From: Artocarpus heterophyllus
Lineage: Eukaryota > Streptophyta > Magnoliopsida > Rosales > Moraceae
NCBI GenBank assembly: GCA_025403435.1
Contig: JAJQZP010000445.1
Location: 62,001 to 126,000, forward strand
Reading direction: 5' to 3'
DNA length: 64,000 nt
Part shown: positions 21,683-32,734 of the stretch, in pieces
How positions within the stretch are numbered: the stretch's first letter is position 1
How the letters are laid out: every line of letters begins with the position of its first letter
Program-made: the position numbers and the translations under genes
Notes under the pieces: generated by a model
Told to the model about the DNA's origin: nothing
What the model saw: the letters and a program-made list of their open reading frames with translations, nothing else
Databases searched by the model: none

Positions 21683-23553
21683 GTACTAATAATGCTTCCC
21701 CTTGGATTGGGGTTTTTTTTTTTTTTCACCTACAGTTTGTTTTCTTTCAAATTATTTCCTTTCTTTTGACCAAAACCCTTGTACATAGCTTGTTTAGTAA
21801 AGTTGATTCTAACCAACTTTTTAGTTAAGAACAGTATAAAACTCTCATATTTTATAATAAGAACAAAAAAGTTATCATAATATAAAGCTTTTACATGTTG
21901 TTTACAGTTCTAACTAATAATTTTAACCACCATGCTAAACACTTTATTAATTGTATTGTTAACATGCTTTAGTTGTTTCACTGTAATGAATGTTTGGTAC
22001 TTTATTAACTGTTGAGGCGCCTAGAGCAGAGAATGTTAGATAAAAGTAACGCAGATCATCTTTGCACGTTTAAAGTTCTTAACTTAGGATTGTCAATATG
22101 ATAAGTAACTCTTTCTTTTTCTGAAATGATATGATAAGAAATGATATGATAAATAATGATATCGTCCCAACAAAAGGTGCATTTTTTAAGCTACAATTTG
22201 GTTGTGTGTGTATATATAAAAGTTGTTTCATTTATATTTCGGTATTGGTCAATAAATCCGGCAATTTCGTGACAAATTTTGACACTACATGAGCAAAACC
22301 TTGTAGCTTTTTTTTTCCTCAAAAAAAAAAAAAAAGATCAGGGATAAAAGATTCCAGCACCACTAAAGTTTTCAAATGATAAAGGATATGGACCATCTTT
22401 AAAAATGTCGCCCTAACTTTTCCAAACCATTCAAAACACCACCTTTTAGAAAGCTGTTCAAAATGCCCCCTCCGTCCACTTCTGTTTGTAGCTTTGCTTA
22501 CCCAGTAACGCCTAGCGTTAATGCAGAAGAGAAATTAACTTTACTAACTCGATCAACATAGGCTCAGTTTGGGTTTTTTTTTTTTTTTTGGTTTGTTTGA
22601 AAGGACTAATTTTTGTATGAGGAGAAGGCGGCAAAAAGTCAGCATTTACCTTCTCAAAGTAACTCTAAGAATGTGTTTTGTATTTTTGTTTGTGCAAAAT
22701 ACGTTTTTGCACTTCTAGCAGACACAGAACTTGCATTATTTTAAGTGCAAAGTGCTTTCACAGATTGTCTTGATCGCTAAACTTTGCGGTTTTAATGTTC
22801 ATTACCTATTGGTGTTTGTGCTACTCTACTTGAGTTTCGCCAGAATTGTTCAAGGACGCATATGATCTTTGAGTGCTACCGATGGGTTTTTTAAGAGTGA
22901 CACAGATTGCTCTGTTTTGACTTAAGATAGCTTATTTTCTACGTATTACGATTGCTTGTGACATAACAAAATGATTTTAGTTTCTTTAGGTTACCAACTT
23001 TGAATTTTGATATCCAAGTAAAGCGAGAATTAATTTCGCTTTGACTTTTCATGCTATATCTAGAGATACCTTTAACATTTAAGGTGATGCAGGTGGTCGT
23101 ACGTTGTTGCTGTTCATTTTGGCGCTGGTGTTCTTTTGGTTTGTATTTTTAGTTTTGTTGTTATTTTTTGTGTACGTCTATGAAGCTCTTAAGCTTGGTA
23201 ATGGAGGTTATCTGCTATTCGGCTCGACGGAAACCAACTCTCGTTCCTATTTCACATGTTCTTTTGGATTTGAAGCTTGAGAAGAATGAGCATGCATAAA
23301 GTTTCTTCAACGTCTTTTTTTTTTTTTTGCCAATGAACACATATGATATCAATCGGTTAGAGAGGTTGTAGTAAATGTTCTTTCCAAAGTACAAGCTAAA
23401 CCCATCATGTTGCGTCAAAAATAGGATAATCAAGAAGCATCTTTATCTATTATTATTATTATTATTTAATGAATTCATGGTTGTGGCCTAATTTCAAAAC
23501 ATCAAGCATAGGTCGTTATAATGATCATTTTTCTTGCTTTCTTTTAATGTCAG
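21683..23553 (+). other. Inferred intron 2 of the split gene
   Basis: The donor is AAAAG|GTACTA and the acceptor TGTCAG|GACC. It contains T- and A-runs (near 21715, 22318 and 22567). A stretch near 22350-22500 (TCAAAACACCACC, TCAAAATGCCCCC) is reminiscent of a TIR-like transposon end without a partner. No coding sequence was recognised. Confidence 0.4.
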
Positions 23554-23780
23554 GACCCAAACAGCACATCAAACATGTCACTGTGGAAGTTGCATGGAGG
23601 TCCATATCATTGAAAGAGAACACTTGGAAAATGAGACAGTACAAGATAAAGCATCCAAGGATCATCTCTCTAAAAAGATCAATTCCCATTTGGCAATCTT
23701 TTGTCCACAAGGGGACGGTGAAGCATGCGATTTACCAAAATTGTCGACCGTTGTCAGGTCACTTCAAAATTTCAAGTTGA
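23554..23780 (+). CDS. Inferred last exon of the split gene
   Basis: Read in the phase set by exon 2, this gives GPKQHIKHVTVEVAWRSISL and ends KHAIYQNCRPLSGHFKISS with a TGA. It is basic and has no membrane segment. A second frame through the same region (to 23806) is also open for about 90 codons, so the choice rests on phase agreement with exon 2. With Copia B upstream, it can be expressed only by read-through or from the 3' LTR. Confidence 0.4.
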
Positions 23781-24749
23781 AATTTCAACGTTACTTGTTC
23801 GACTAATTCTGCCTACAAATTTGAGATGCATGAATTTTCCAACATCTTGTTTTTGTCGCGACTTTTGTTTGTTTTTGTGTGTATGTGAGAACTAACAATT
23901 TACTCGAGCTTTCTTTCTAGAAGATGCTAGCATGCTCTCTTTTTTTACGATCTTTTATACTATTTATTTTTTTGATTTTTTTAACTGATAGGTGTAATCA
24001 ACTAACATGATAATTTATTATTAAAATAAAAAATAAAATAATAAATTTAAAGTGTCAGTCAGTAAATATAAAGTATAAAACAGAATAAGAAAGAAGCTAT
24101 TGCTAACACTTCTTTTCTTTTTATTACTTAGTGTGTTTTGGAACTAATAGAAAATGATAAAGATTGACAGTTGATGAGATTTTTTCATACCCCACCTACG
24201 AATTATCATATTTTATTGCGAAATTGAAATTGGAATGCAACTCTCATAAGCAGGCATGATTGATATGATACAATGGAGGTGGACTTTAGCAACTGTTAAG
24301 TACAGAGACATGATGTTAGAAAGCTGCCTAAGTTTTATATCTAATACCATGGAAAATGCATTTCGAAATTTTGAGGTTTTGTATTTGAGGAACTGTAGTT
24401 TCTGTGATAAAAAATGTAAATTTTTGTTAGAGCTTAGATCTTACTTTTTATTATCTTCCGACACAAATATTCAAGAGGTGGAAATTAATTGCCATAACTC
24501 ATTGCTAGTATTTTCATTTGCTTTTGACCGTATACCGTCTTAATTGGGTTTTTTTTTTTTTTTTTTTGGGTTAGATCTCCCAACTGCTTTATGAAAGTCG
24601 GTTTATGTTAATGTTGTCATAAAGGGAAAATTCTAATGTAATTAAACCATTACCATAAATATATATTTAGTGTGTAAGATGCGGACTAACAGATATATCA
24701 CAGCGTGTCATGTTGATCATTTGTGGTATCATGACTTGTGGAACCAGCA
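23781..24749. other. AT-rich intergenic sequence
   Basis: Nothing recognisable apart from a T-run at about 24547-24568. A 95-codon frame at 24256-24543 has no familiar motif and ordinary AT-rich composition, so I do not call it a gene. Confidence 0.5.
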
Positions 24750-26105
24750 AATTAAATTACACTAATACCTTTATGTTTTACTCAAATTATAGACATTCTT
24801 TAACCAAAGCTAATCACACTGACCCTTATTGGATTTAATGCTGTCAAATTTTTACTCATATGACAAAAATACTCCTTTTAAGATCAACCAACTTCGGCCA
24901 TTGATATAAACCAAAAACTCTAACTAATCTAAACCTAGTCAAACAGCCCTCCCCCACAAACAAGCCAAACAACCGCTCCCCCACAACCAAGCCCCTATCG
25001 CCGGTAGCTACAACAAGAGGCATCCCACTATCGGCACCCCTAGTTGCCGCCAGTTGCCCCTATCTCCGAATCGCGTCCCCCGTTGTCGTCGCCCACCCAA
25101 TTGCAAGCCCCACTTGTCGCGGCCCCTATCGGTCACCCCCCACCCCCCATTTGTCACCACCCACTTGTCGCCTCCTACCTCCGAATTGCGTCCCCCATCC
25201 ATCGTCACCCACCCCACCACAAATCCCACCCGTCACAGCCCTCACCCGTTGCCTCCTACCTCCACATCGCCACCCTTGTCACGCCCTACACAAGTTGCCC
25301 TCCCACACCGTCGTGCGGCCACCCCATTGGCCCTCCTATCCCGTCACCCCCCCACCCAACCCTGTTGGCCCTTCCACCCCATCGCCCCCCATCCCCGTCG
25401 CCACCCTTCCCCATCAAGCCCAAAGAGAGGGGAGGGGTTTGGTTTTTTGTTTTCTTAATAGTTTCTTAATTTTTTTTAATAGCATAGTTTTTTCAAATTT
25501 TATATATGCTTTGATTTTTCAAAAGTTATTTTTTTTAATAATTTTAATGAAAAAATAAACATTTTTAATAATTGAATTATAATTTTGTTAGAATTAGTTA
25601 GTTTTAATTTTATTTGAATTAGTTTGTCTTAGTTTTATTGAGATTGATGCGTGATTTTGATTAGTTAGTGTGGTTGTGATTATTTTGTGTGATTAGTTTG
25701 TATAATATTTATTTTTTTTTAAAATTGAAAATGTGGATTAATGTTATATGTTTGGAGCATTAATTGTAGATTTTTTTTTACTATATAATTTTAATCGTTG
25801 TAGTTTATCTTATTTTGGAGATAATTGTTCATTAAAGTGAAATTTCTAGTTACAAATATATTCAAATTATTTATACACATTTTTTAACATCTAAGGAGGA
25901 TGTTTTTTGATAGATGAAGGAGCAATTTTGATATTTTTAACAAAATTAACCCTTAACTAATAGCTAAAACCTCACGGTTAACTAAGAGAAGGAGGTGTAT
26001 GTAATTTTTTGAAATATTTATAAGTGTTGGTACGATTAATTTTGGTGTAAAAGATGTCTCCTTAATTTAAATAAAATATATCAATATAATTTATCCTTAT
26101 GGAAC
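24750..26105. other. Possible TIR element with a C-rich core
   Basis: The left edge (TTACACTAATACC, then TTTTACTCAAATTATAGACA) and the reverse complement of the right edge near 26040-26100 (TATAATTT-like, AAGATGTCTCC on the plus strand) are similar over about 50 bases. They may be diverged terminal inverted repeats. The core at 24945-25430 is strikingly C-rich (CCCC, CACCC and GTCGCC words) in an AT-rich neighbourhood. No transposase is present. A captured GC-rich fragment (Pack-MULE style) is one possibility; unrelated low-complexity DNA is another. Confidence 0.3.
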
Positions 26106-28702
26106 TAATCATATATAGCAGTCTTATCACGTTTTTGTAGATTTAACACATGCAATTATGCATTGGACAGTTAAAAAATTTTTGTAGTATTTCACTAGCA
26201 TCTTTTTTCGGAGGGACACTTGAGAAAGAAGTAATTTGTAGGGTGTCTGAGAAAGCAATTCGATTTATCACTAAAAAGATTAATTTAAAATTATAATATA
26301 TAAAAATTTTATATTATTATTTTTTATTTTTTACCGCAACCCTCTGGAAAGCTTTACAATAAAGACTGCTTATTGGCTCTACTGAGCTGTTAAGCAGGGC
26401 TTTGGAATTTTAAAAGGTTAATTTGGAATTGGATGAATTTAAAAGATACACGTTTTTTCACCAAAAAAAAAAAGAAAAACAGATGTACGTTTCATCAGAG
26501 TACTGTAGAGACGTATGGTATGATTGGACTGCCACAGTTGTAAGGAGGTGTAGTGCCTGTGGCCTAACCATGCTTTTTGTCTAGACTAGGGGGGAAGTTC
26601 CATGCTTTTGTGGTGAAATGATTGACTATTGAGTACGGCAAATTAACGTCATCTACAAGAAAAACGTTTCCGACACGGCCGTTGTTAAGCCAGATATAAA
26701 TACGAATATTTATGGAAAGATTGGTATTTTAATTTTATAAAAAATTTGTAAAAAGTATTGATTTTGATTAAAAATTTTTAAGAAAATTACAAAAATTTTA
26801 CACTATATATATGTCTAATATTTTGAGATATAATAAATATTGAAAAAAAATAAATAAACATGATGTACATAATCAACTTTATAATTAGATTTGTCCATTT
26901 CAAAGAGATGTTCTGTGAAGTTGAAAAATAGTGATGATTTTATTTTAATTTAAATAATATTTATGTCATAACATGTTATTGAGTAGTGTTGAATATAGTT
27001 ATGAATATGTTACATACATGGTTGTTGACTCCATAAATAAAAAATTATGAATTCTTTCAATTATTTGCCTAAGATAGAGGTGGTATGGTTAAATAAGGAT
27101 AATTAAAAATCTATAATCATCATAGTTTTTAAAGTCTTGTATGGATAATAAGCATAATGAGTTTTATTAGAGGAGCTGTTATAATTAGATATCAAATTCA
27201 TTAGTTGAAAATCTTAGAAATGTTATTTTTCGTTCGATATTAACATTCTTAATGTATATATGATAAATATTCATTCATTAAAAATATAAAATACTAATAG
27301 ATTATACAAGAGCAAAAAAATCTATTACATTTTGTAATTTCCAATATTATCAAAATTTAGTTGAAATTTTCACGACATGTATCAAAATTTTATACAAAAT
27401 ACATCATAGATTTTTTTAAATTTATATTTTTACCGATATTTAAAAATATTTTTTGATATTCTACCAAAATTAATATTACATTGGAAAGATAATTTGGTAC
27501 CTCGAAATTTCAAAAATTTCCATGAAAATTTCATAGATATTTACATCCATGGCTACAACTAATAAAATAGTTGTCATGTTTGTAAGCTTGATATTACGGG
27601 CTTACCTTCTATTTACATGCGGTGTTTGGTATGATCGGTGTCTTCAGGTTGGTTGCCAAGAGTACGTTAGGTTCATACATATACATTTTCATGTGTTACA
27701 CACGCACATATATATATATATATATATATATAGTCAGTCACGGATGTGAGACTGATTGATGATTTCTTGACTTCTCAAGTTTTTTAAGTTGGGTAATATT
27801 GTTCTAATTGATCTATTAGTTCATTTTGAGCTCTTCAAATGCTTGGTTTGTGCAGAATTATGCGTTACCTAAATTACGGTTTAAATTAACTAAACTGCTC
27901 TGTAAAAATTACAGAGGATGAAATATGAGCATTATATAATAATGTGTAAATCATTAAAATATTATAAGCATGAGCTCTTAGGACTATTGTACTTCAATAA
28001 TACAAAAAACAGAAAATCAATCTCAAGATTATTATAGAAAATCTGTCAACAATGTATACAAAAGATAAACGTCACCAACATTGTTCTAAAAAAATCCCAA
28101 GATCCATATAATTGTGACCACAAACTAAGATTGTTTTGTGTCAGAAAAAAACAAAGAAAATTACATTTCGGTATACGTGCTTTCTAAACTCAATGAACAT
28201 ATTTAAAGGTAATCTACAATGCAATCTGCTCACTCGGATTGTACTTTATCAAGGCTTTATTTGTGTATGATGTCTTTTAATTTGACTGATATTATTAGGA
28301 TAATTATATAATCTACCTATATATATATATATATATATAATACAGCTTGTTGCTTGTGGTACTTGATCTTCTAGATTCTACTCATTCAGCTGATATTTTG
28401 TTTTGCATAATGTCCTTAATTTGATTTCTTTTTCCCCTTAATCATGGTTTTATTTCATAATTAGATTCTCTTGTTGTGTTTCCAGTTTGAATTTTCAATT
28501 CTACCAGACTACATGAACATAAATGGCAAATAAAAGCTGTCATATATCAATGCAACTAAAATGAAAGTACTGGAACTAAAAAAAAGAAAAAAAAGTCGAC
28601 AAACCTTTTCTATTACAAGAGAGCTTCGATCTTCAATAATGTCCTTCATATACCTCATGACAAAATATCTACATTCATTGTTTGTTGGTTGGTGAGGATA
28701 TT
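26106..28702. other. AT-rich intergenic sequence with microsatellites
   Basis: No gene or element recognised. There are TA microsatellites at 27708-27732 and 28318-28339. Confidence 0.5.
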
Positions 28703-28878
28703 AAAAACATAATATTAATTACTTAAATTGATTTTAATTGAAACAATTCCTGAATTAAAAGAATATTCAAAACATTTATAAAAACAAATTATTACTATAA
28801 TTATTTGAATAATCTTTTGACATAAATATATTGTAACTTATTAGTCTTAAATAACCTAGACTGAGGCTGTATATTTAT
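28703..28878. repeat. Tandem duplication copy 1, left part
   Basis: TTAAAAACATAATATTAATT through CTAGACTGAGGCTGTATATTTAT. It aligns with 32486-32660. The copy is interrupted here by the solo LTR and resumes at 32184-32285. Confidence 0.7.
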
Positions 28879-29123
28879 TGCAACGTCCTCTGACGGACGT
28901 CATAGATGTCATTACATTTATACCCATTTTCACTACTTTTAAAATTAACCATTTAAATAAGGTAAAGTTTATTAAACTTATCTGAGGAACCAGGCATGGA
29001 TTTTTTTTGTACTAAATATCAATATTTCAAAAATTTTATATTTATTTAAATAGTTTATCAATGCCAAATTAACGAAGCCATAATGCAAATAGAATTTAAA
29101 ATCATCATTTAGTTCTCTTCACA

Positions 29124-29314
29124 GTTCGGTAGGCCAAACTCCGGACACTGGTAGGCCGAACATGATCGGCAGTCTGAACTTCAACCACCAGCAGGCCGTC
29201 CGAGACCTTGCAAAATCAGAGTTTAAAAATACTAGGATTGGCTGGCCTATAAAGGGTAATCAACAGGCCGATCATTGCATCGGCAGTCCGACCAGTAATG
29301 GTCGACATGCCGAT
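29124..29314. repeat. CGGCAGGCC motif cluster 1 in the solo LTR
   Basis: Diverged copies: TTCGGTAGGCC, GGTAGGCCGAA, ATCGGCAGTCTGAA, AGCAGGCCGTC, CAACAGGCCGAT, ATCGGCAGTCCGA, GTCGACATGCCGAT. Confidence 0.7.
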
Positions 29315-31835
29315 CTACTCTCAAAATAAAAAATAAATTAAAACAAGTCCTAATATCTCAAAGTGCGGAAAAATAAACATACACAGAAAATAAAACAAAG
29401 TTCATAAATTTTAAAACTTCTTTCTTGGCGTCTTCCGTTTTCAACCCATCGTGCATAGCTCACATGCCTGTCTTTGTCCTCCATCTAATCCATAGCCCTT
29501 TTACTCTTGTCTGCAACATGATGTAAAATTGAGTAAGCAAAAGCTTAGTAAGTACATTTCATAACTCACAACGTAAAACATTTTATGAACATCTTTATGA
29601 AACATATAACTATAATCATCATCATCATAATAGTGCACTTGGCACAGTTTCATATAGAACATATCTTTCATTTCATTGTCTATATTAAAACTTTGTTCAT
29701 TTTATCTTTAAGAGTCCAAGTGTTGCACCGTTATCATCATTGTAGGCGTGCCGTTATGGGAGGAGAGGGGTAGCTAATCCCAAACCAAACATAACATCAT
29801 AAATATAAACATAACATAACATGGATTGTGCAACACTTATTTACGTGATACATATATACATATATATATATATATACTTTTATACTTTGAAATACGTCAT
29901 CATCAAAACATGCATAAACTTCATATACATTAAACTTTCATAATGAAACATCATATATAATCATCATAGAATTTATTATAAAACTATCATGAACATAGAT
30001 TTCAACTTTTCATAAACTTCATCATGTTGGAGGTGAGAATGTACTTACTTGACTAGCTTGCTTACTATACCTTAATTTAGATAACGTTGCTACAATCTTG
30101 ATGTGCTCGCCTCTTGGAGTGTTCATGTCAACCATTCATATACACAAGAAATTAACATTCATCTCCATGATATCATTCAATATCACACAATATAACTCAT
30201 ACATGCTTCTCTTAAGAACATTAATTCAAAACACATTTTATCAATCTTAAAAAAAACATTTCAGCAAAACTGCCAATACAAATGTTGTCTGACCCTTATG
30301 AATTCACAGCATAATATCTCATAATTCGCACATAATTCAAGCACCAAACTTGGTAGGGACAAAATTAACATATAAACATAATACCATGATTTTTTTTATT
30401 GGCCATAAAAATTCCATTTGATATTTAAAACAAGTAACAAATTTCATAACACAAAATCTGCCAGCAATAGTTAGGCAGTGAACAACCCTCAGCTCAAATC
30501 TGTTTATCACATTATTCATGCCGTAGAAAAATCTACAAAAATTATCATAAAACTATAATATATCTAAAAATTGGCTTCAAAAAAAATCAGAGTAGGTCAA
30601 AAATCACAATTGAAATTGGTAGTAAAATTAATTTTACAAACATGGGCAACAAACACTTTCAAACTAGCATTTAAGAAAAATATCACGAAAATAATTTTGA
30701 CCTCAAAATTTTGTGACAATCTATATACATAATAATACCCTACTACAAAAATTCCCATGACCAAACAAAATCATTTAGACATAATAAAAAGTCAGAGAAA
30801 CAAGAGGACCAAAGTTTGCAAGTAAGAAAGTTTAATAACTCACAAAATACACATGATATCACCACAAAATTTTCCTATTCACAACTTAATATAACCATGA
30901 ACATTTTTGCCAAATTTCATAAAAATCAAAGCACATTTGCCCCTTGAACAAAGTCCACGTTTATATTTAATTTTACAATCAGTAGCGTTTTAGCTATGAG
31001 TGAAGAAAATTCATACCTTAGTGTAGAAAAGTCCCAATGACGTGAAATTTTAACACATACACAAATAACATACTAAAATTTCAGAGCAAATGGAAATTCC
31101 TAGACAAAGTTATGGGGGTCTAAACACAAAGAAAATAAAACGTTACTGATCAGCATTAATTAACTATGAGTGGCAGAGACTAAAAATTTCATATCTCAGC
31201 ATAAAAAACTCCAATTAATGTGAAATTTTGAGGATATTACATAACACATACATAAACATCATATCAAAATTTTAGAGCGAACGGAAATTTGTAGGCAAAG
31301 ATATGGGGGTTGAATTATAGGGTAATCAAAATTTCAGAAATGTTGAGAAAAGTTTCTTACCTCAAAACAATTCTTCGCAAGCTTCCTTGAATTCACCCAA
31401 GATAAAACCCAATCTTTCATTCAAATATTTGTAGGAGAATAAAGGAGAGAAGGGGAAAAGAAAACATTTAGAGAAGGAGAAAGAATGTTTGAGAAAAATT
31501 TTTGTGGGAGAAAAAAAATGTTTGCGTAAAAGAAATGATCAAATAAGGGGAATGATCTTCTTTATGGCAGAATTTTTTTTTTAAATGGATTGGGATTTAC
31601 GTGTATGATGGATAGATAAGGGGAAACTCAATGATTTGCTCTAATTGCCAATTTCCAATTCTTAAAATAGGAAACTTCATCATCAAATCAAATCATCTTA
31701 AAAGTCAAACATTTTATTACCTAAACTAAGAAATCAAACCAAAAATATGCCAATCAATCAAAATTTATCATCCAATCAAATCAATCATCCATGCCACAAT
31801 TTTGGTGATTACCTGCTGATAACTTATCAGTTGCC

Positions 31836-31947
31836 TTCGGCCTACAGATGGTTTACTTCAGCCTACCGAAGTCGTGAGGTCCAGCCTGCCGATGGAATCC
31901 AACGGCCTGCCGTTCAATGAGGGATAATTCGGCCTACCGAACTGCCG
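31836..31947. repeat. CGGCCTGCCG motif cluster 2 in the solo LTR
   Basis: Copies TTCGGCCTACAGA, TTCAGCCTACCGAA, TCCAGCCTGCCGAT, AACGGCCTGCCGTT and TTCGGCCTACCGAA at about 25-base spacing, with orientation opposite to cluster 1. Confidence 0.75.
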
Positions 31948-32183
31948 TATATTCTAAAATATAACAAAACATTAATTTATTACTAAACAATTATCAAGCA
32001 TATAATGTAAATGATATAAACAACTTGAGCACACCAATTCCACATGACCATCATCTGTCATCATACTTAAATAAAATAGTCAGTAATATAATATCATATA
32101 TGATTAAGAAAAAAAAAATACTTAACGTCATTATTCATTTAACATAATCCGTTACATGAAAATTTGGTAGGTGTTAGATTTAT

Positions 32184-32285
32184 AATCATTTATTTAAAAT
32201 TAAACTTGAATAAAACTATTCATATATACAAATATATATATATATATATATGATTTGTTTTAAGTCTATTGTGGAAGAAGCAAAA
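32184..32285. repeat. Tandem duplication copy 1, right part
   Basis: AATCATTTATTTAAAATTAAAC and onward, including a TA microsatellite at 32231-32252. It aligns with 32660-32734 plus the first bases after Gypsy A at 41788. Between 32286 and 32485 is a pyrimidine-rich stretch (CCCCCTCACCCCCTCTCTC) without features. Confidence 0.6.
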
Positions 32286-32485
32286 TGTTTAAAACCCCCT
32301 CACCCCCTCTCTCTCCTCTCGCTTTCTTTCTTCAGTCGTGACCCCCACCCCCTCTCTCTATTCCATCACAAACCTCACCTCTCTGTAATGATCCTACCGA
32401 TGTGATTGTTACTTGACTACATAATTGTATTTTTAATCTTAACTTATAGTAAAATGCTAAAATTTGGGAACATATTTTTTAAAAA

Positions 32486-32734
32486 CATAATACTAATTAC
32501 TTAAATTGATTTTCCTTGAAACAATTCCTTAATTAAAAAAATCTTTTAAAACATTTACAAAACTAATTATTACTATAATTATTTAATCAAGCTTTTGACA
32601 TAAATATATTGTAACTTATTAGTCTTAAATTACCTAGACTATGACTGTATATTTATAATCACTGATTTTAAATTAAACTTGCATAAAACTATTCATGTAT
32701 ACATATATACACGTATATAATTTGTTTTAATTCT
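32486..32734. repeat. Tandem duplication copy 2, cut by Gypsy A
   Basis: The second copy of a unit of about 478 bases (after removing the solo LTR from copy 1). It is interrupted after ATTCT by Gypsy A and resumes at 41788. Confidence 0.65.

Larger units (their letters stand above)
15968..23780 (+). pseudogene. Plant gene of unknown function split by Copia B
   Basis: I infer three exons. Exon 1 is 15968-16136 (ATG, then donor GGTATT). Exon 2 is 16236-16341 plus 21653-21682, now separated by Copia B. Exon 3 is 23554-23780 (acceptor ATGTCAG, stop TGA). Exon 1 leaves one base that joins TT of exon 2 in phase. Exon 3 is open in the matching phase and ends KHAIYQNCRPLSGHFKISS. A motif is repeated: VLDYLKSDCYLFAPL in exon 1 and VGDYLMSDYSMYAAF in exon 2. 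Short basic plant proteins with repeated DYLxSD motifs exist, but I cannot name this one or assign a function. The empty-site reading frame across the insertion is off by one base relative to exon 3, so a small indel there is likely. The intron-exon model is inference. Confidence 0.55.
28879..32178 (-). mobile_element. Probable solo Gypsy LTR (3.3 kb), diverged
   Basis: It starts TGCAACGTCC and ends AATTTGGTAGGTGTTAGA, a diverged form of the AATTTCGGGACGTTACA end of the Gypsy LTRs further right. It is flanked on both sides by TTTAT and, more broadly, splits a repeat whose second copy (32486-32734) is uninterrupted at this point. The GAGTAAGC..AGCTTAGTAAG sequence near 29530 matches the position and form of GAGCGAAAGGCTCAGTAGG in Gypsy A. 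There is no coding sequence and no second LTR. A non-autonomous element is the alternative. Confidence 0.5.

Noticed and set aside
23534..23806. Alternative 90-codon frame over the inferred last exon
   Set aside because: Its phase does not fit the preceding exon, and the other frame gives a more protein-like end.
24256..24543. 95-codon ORF
   Set aside because: No motif, no splice or promoter support, composition like the surrounding AT-rich DNA.
25008..25558. Three overlapping Pro/His-rich ORFs and one Gly-rich ORF
   Set aside because: They are products of C-rich low-complexity DNA in different frames; no conserved domain or start context.
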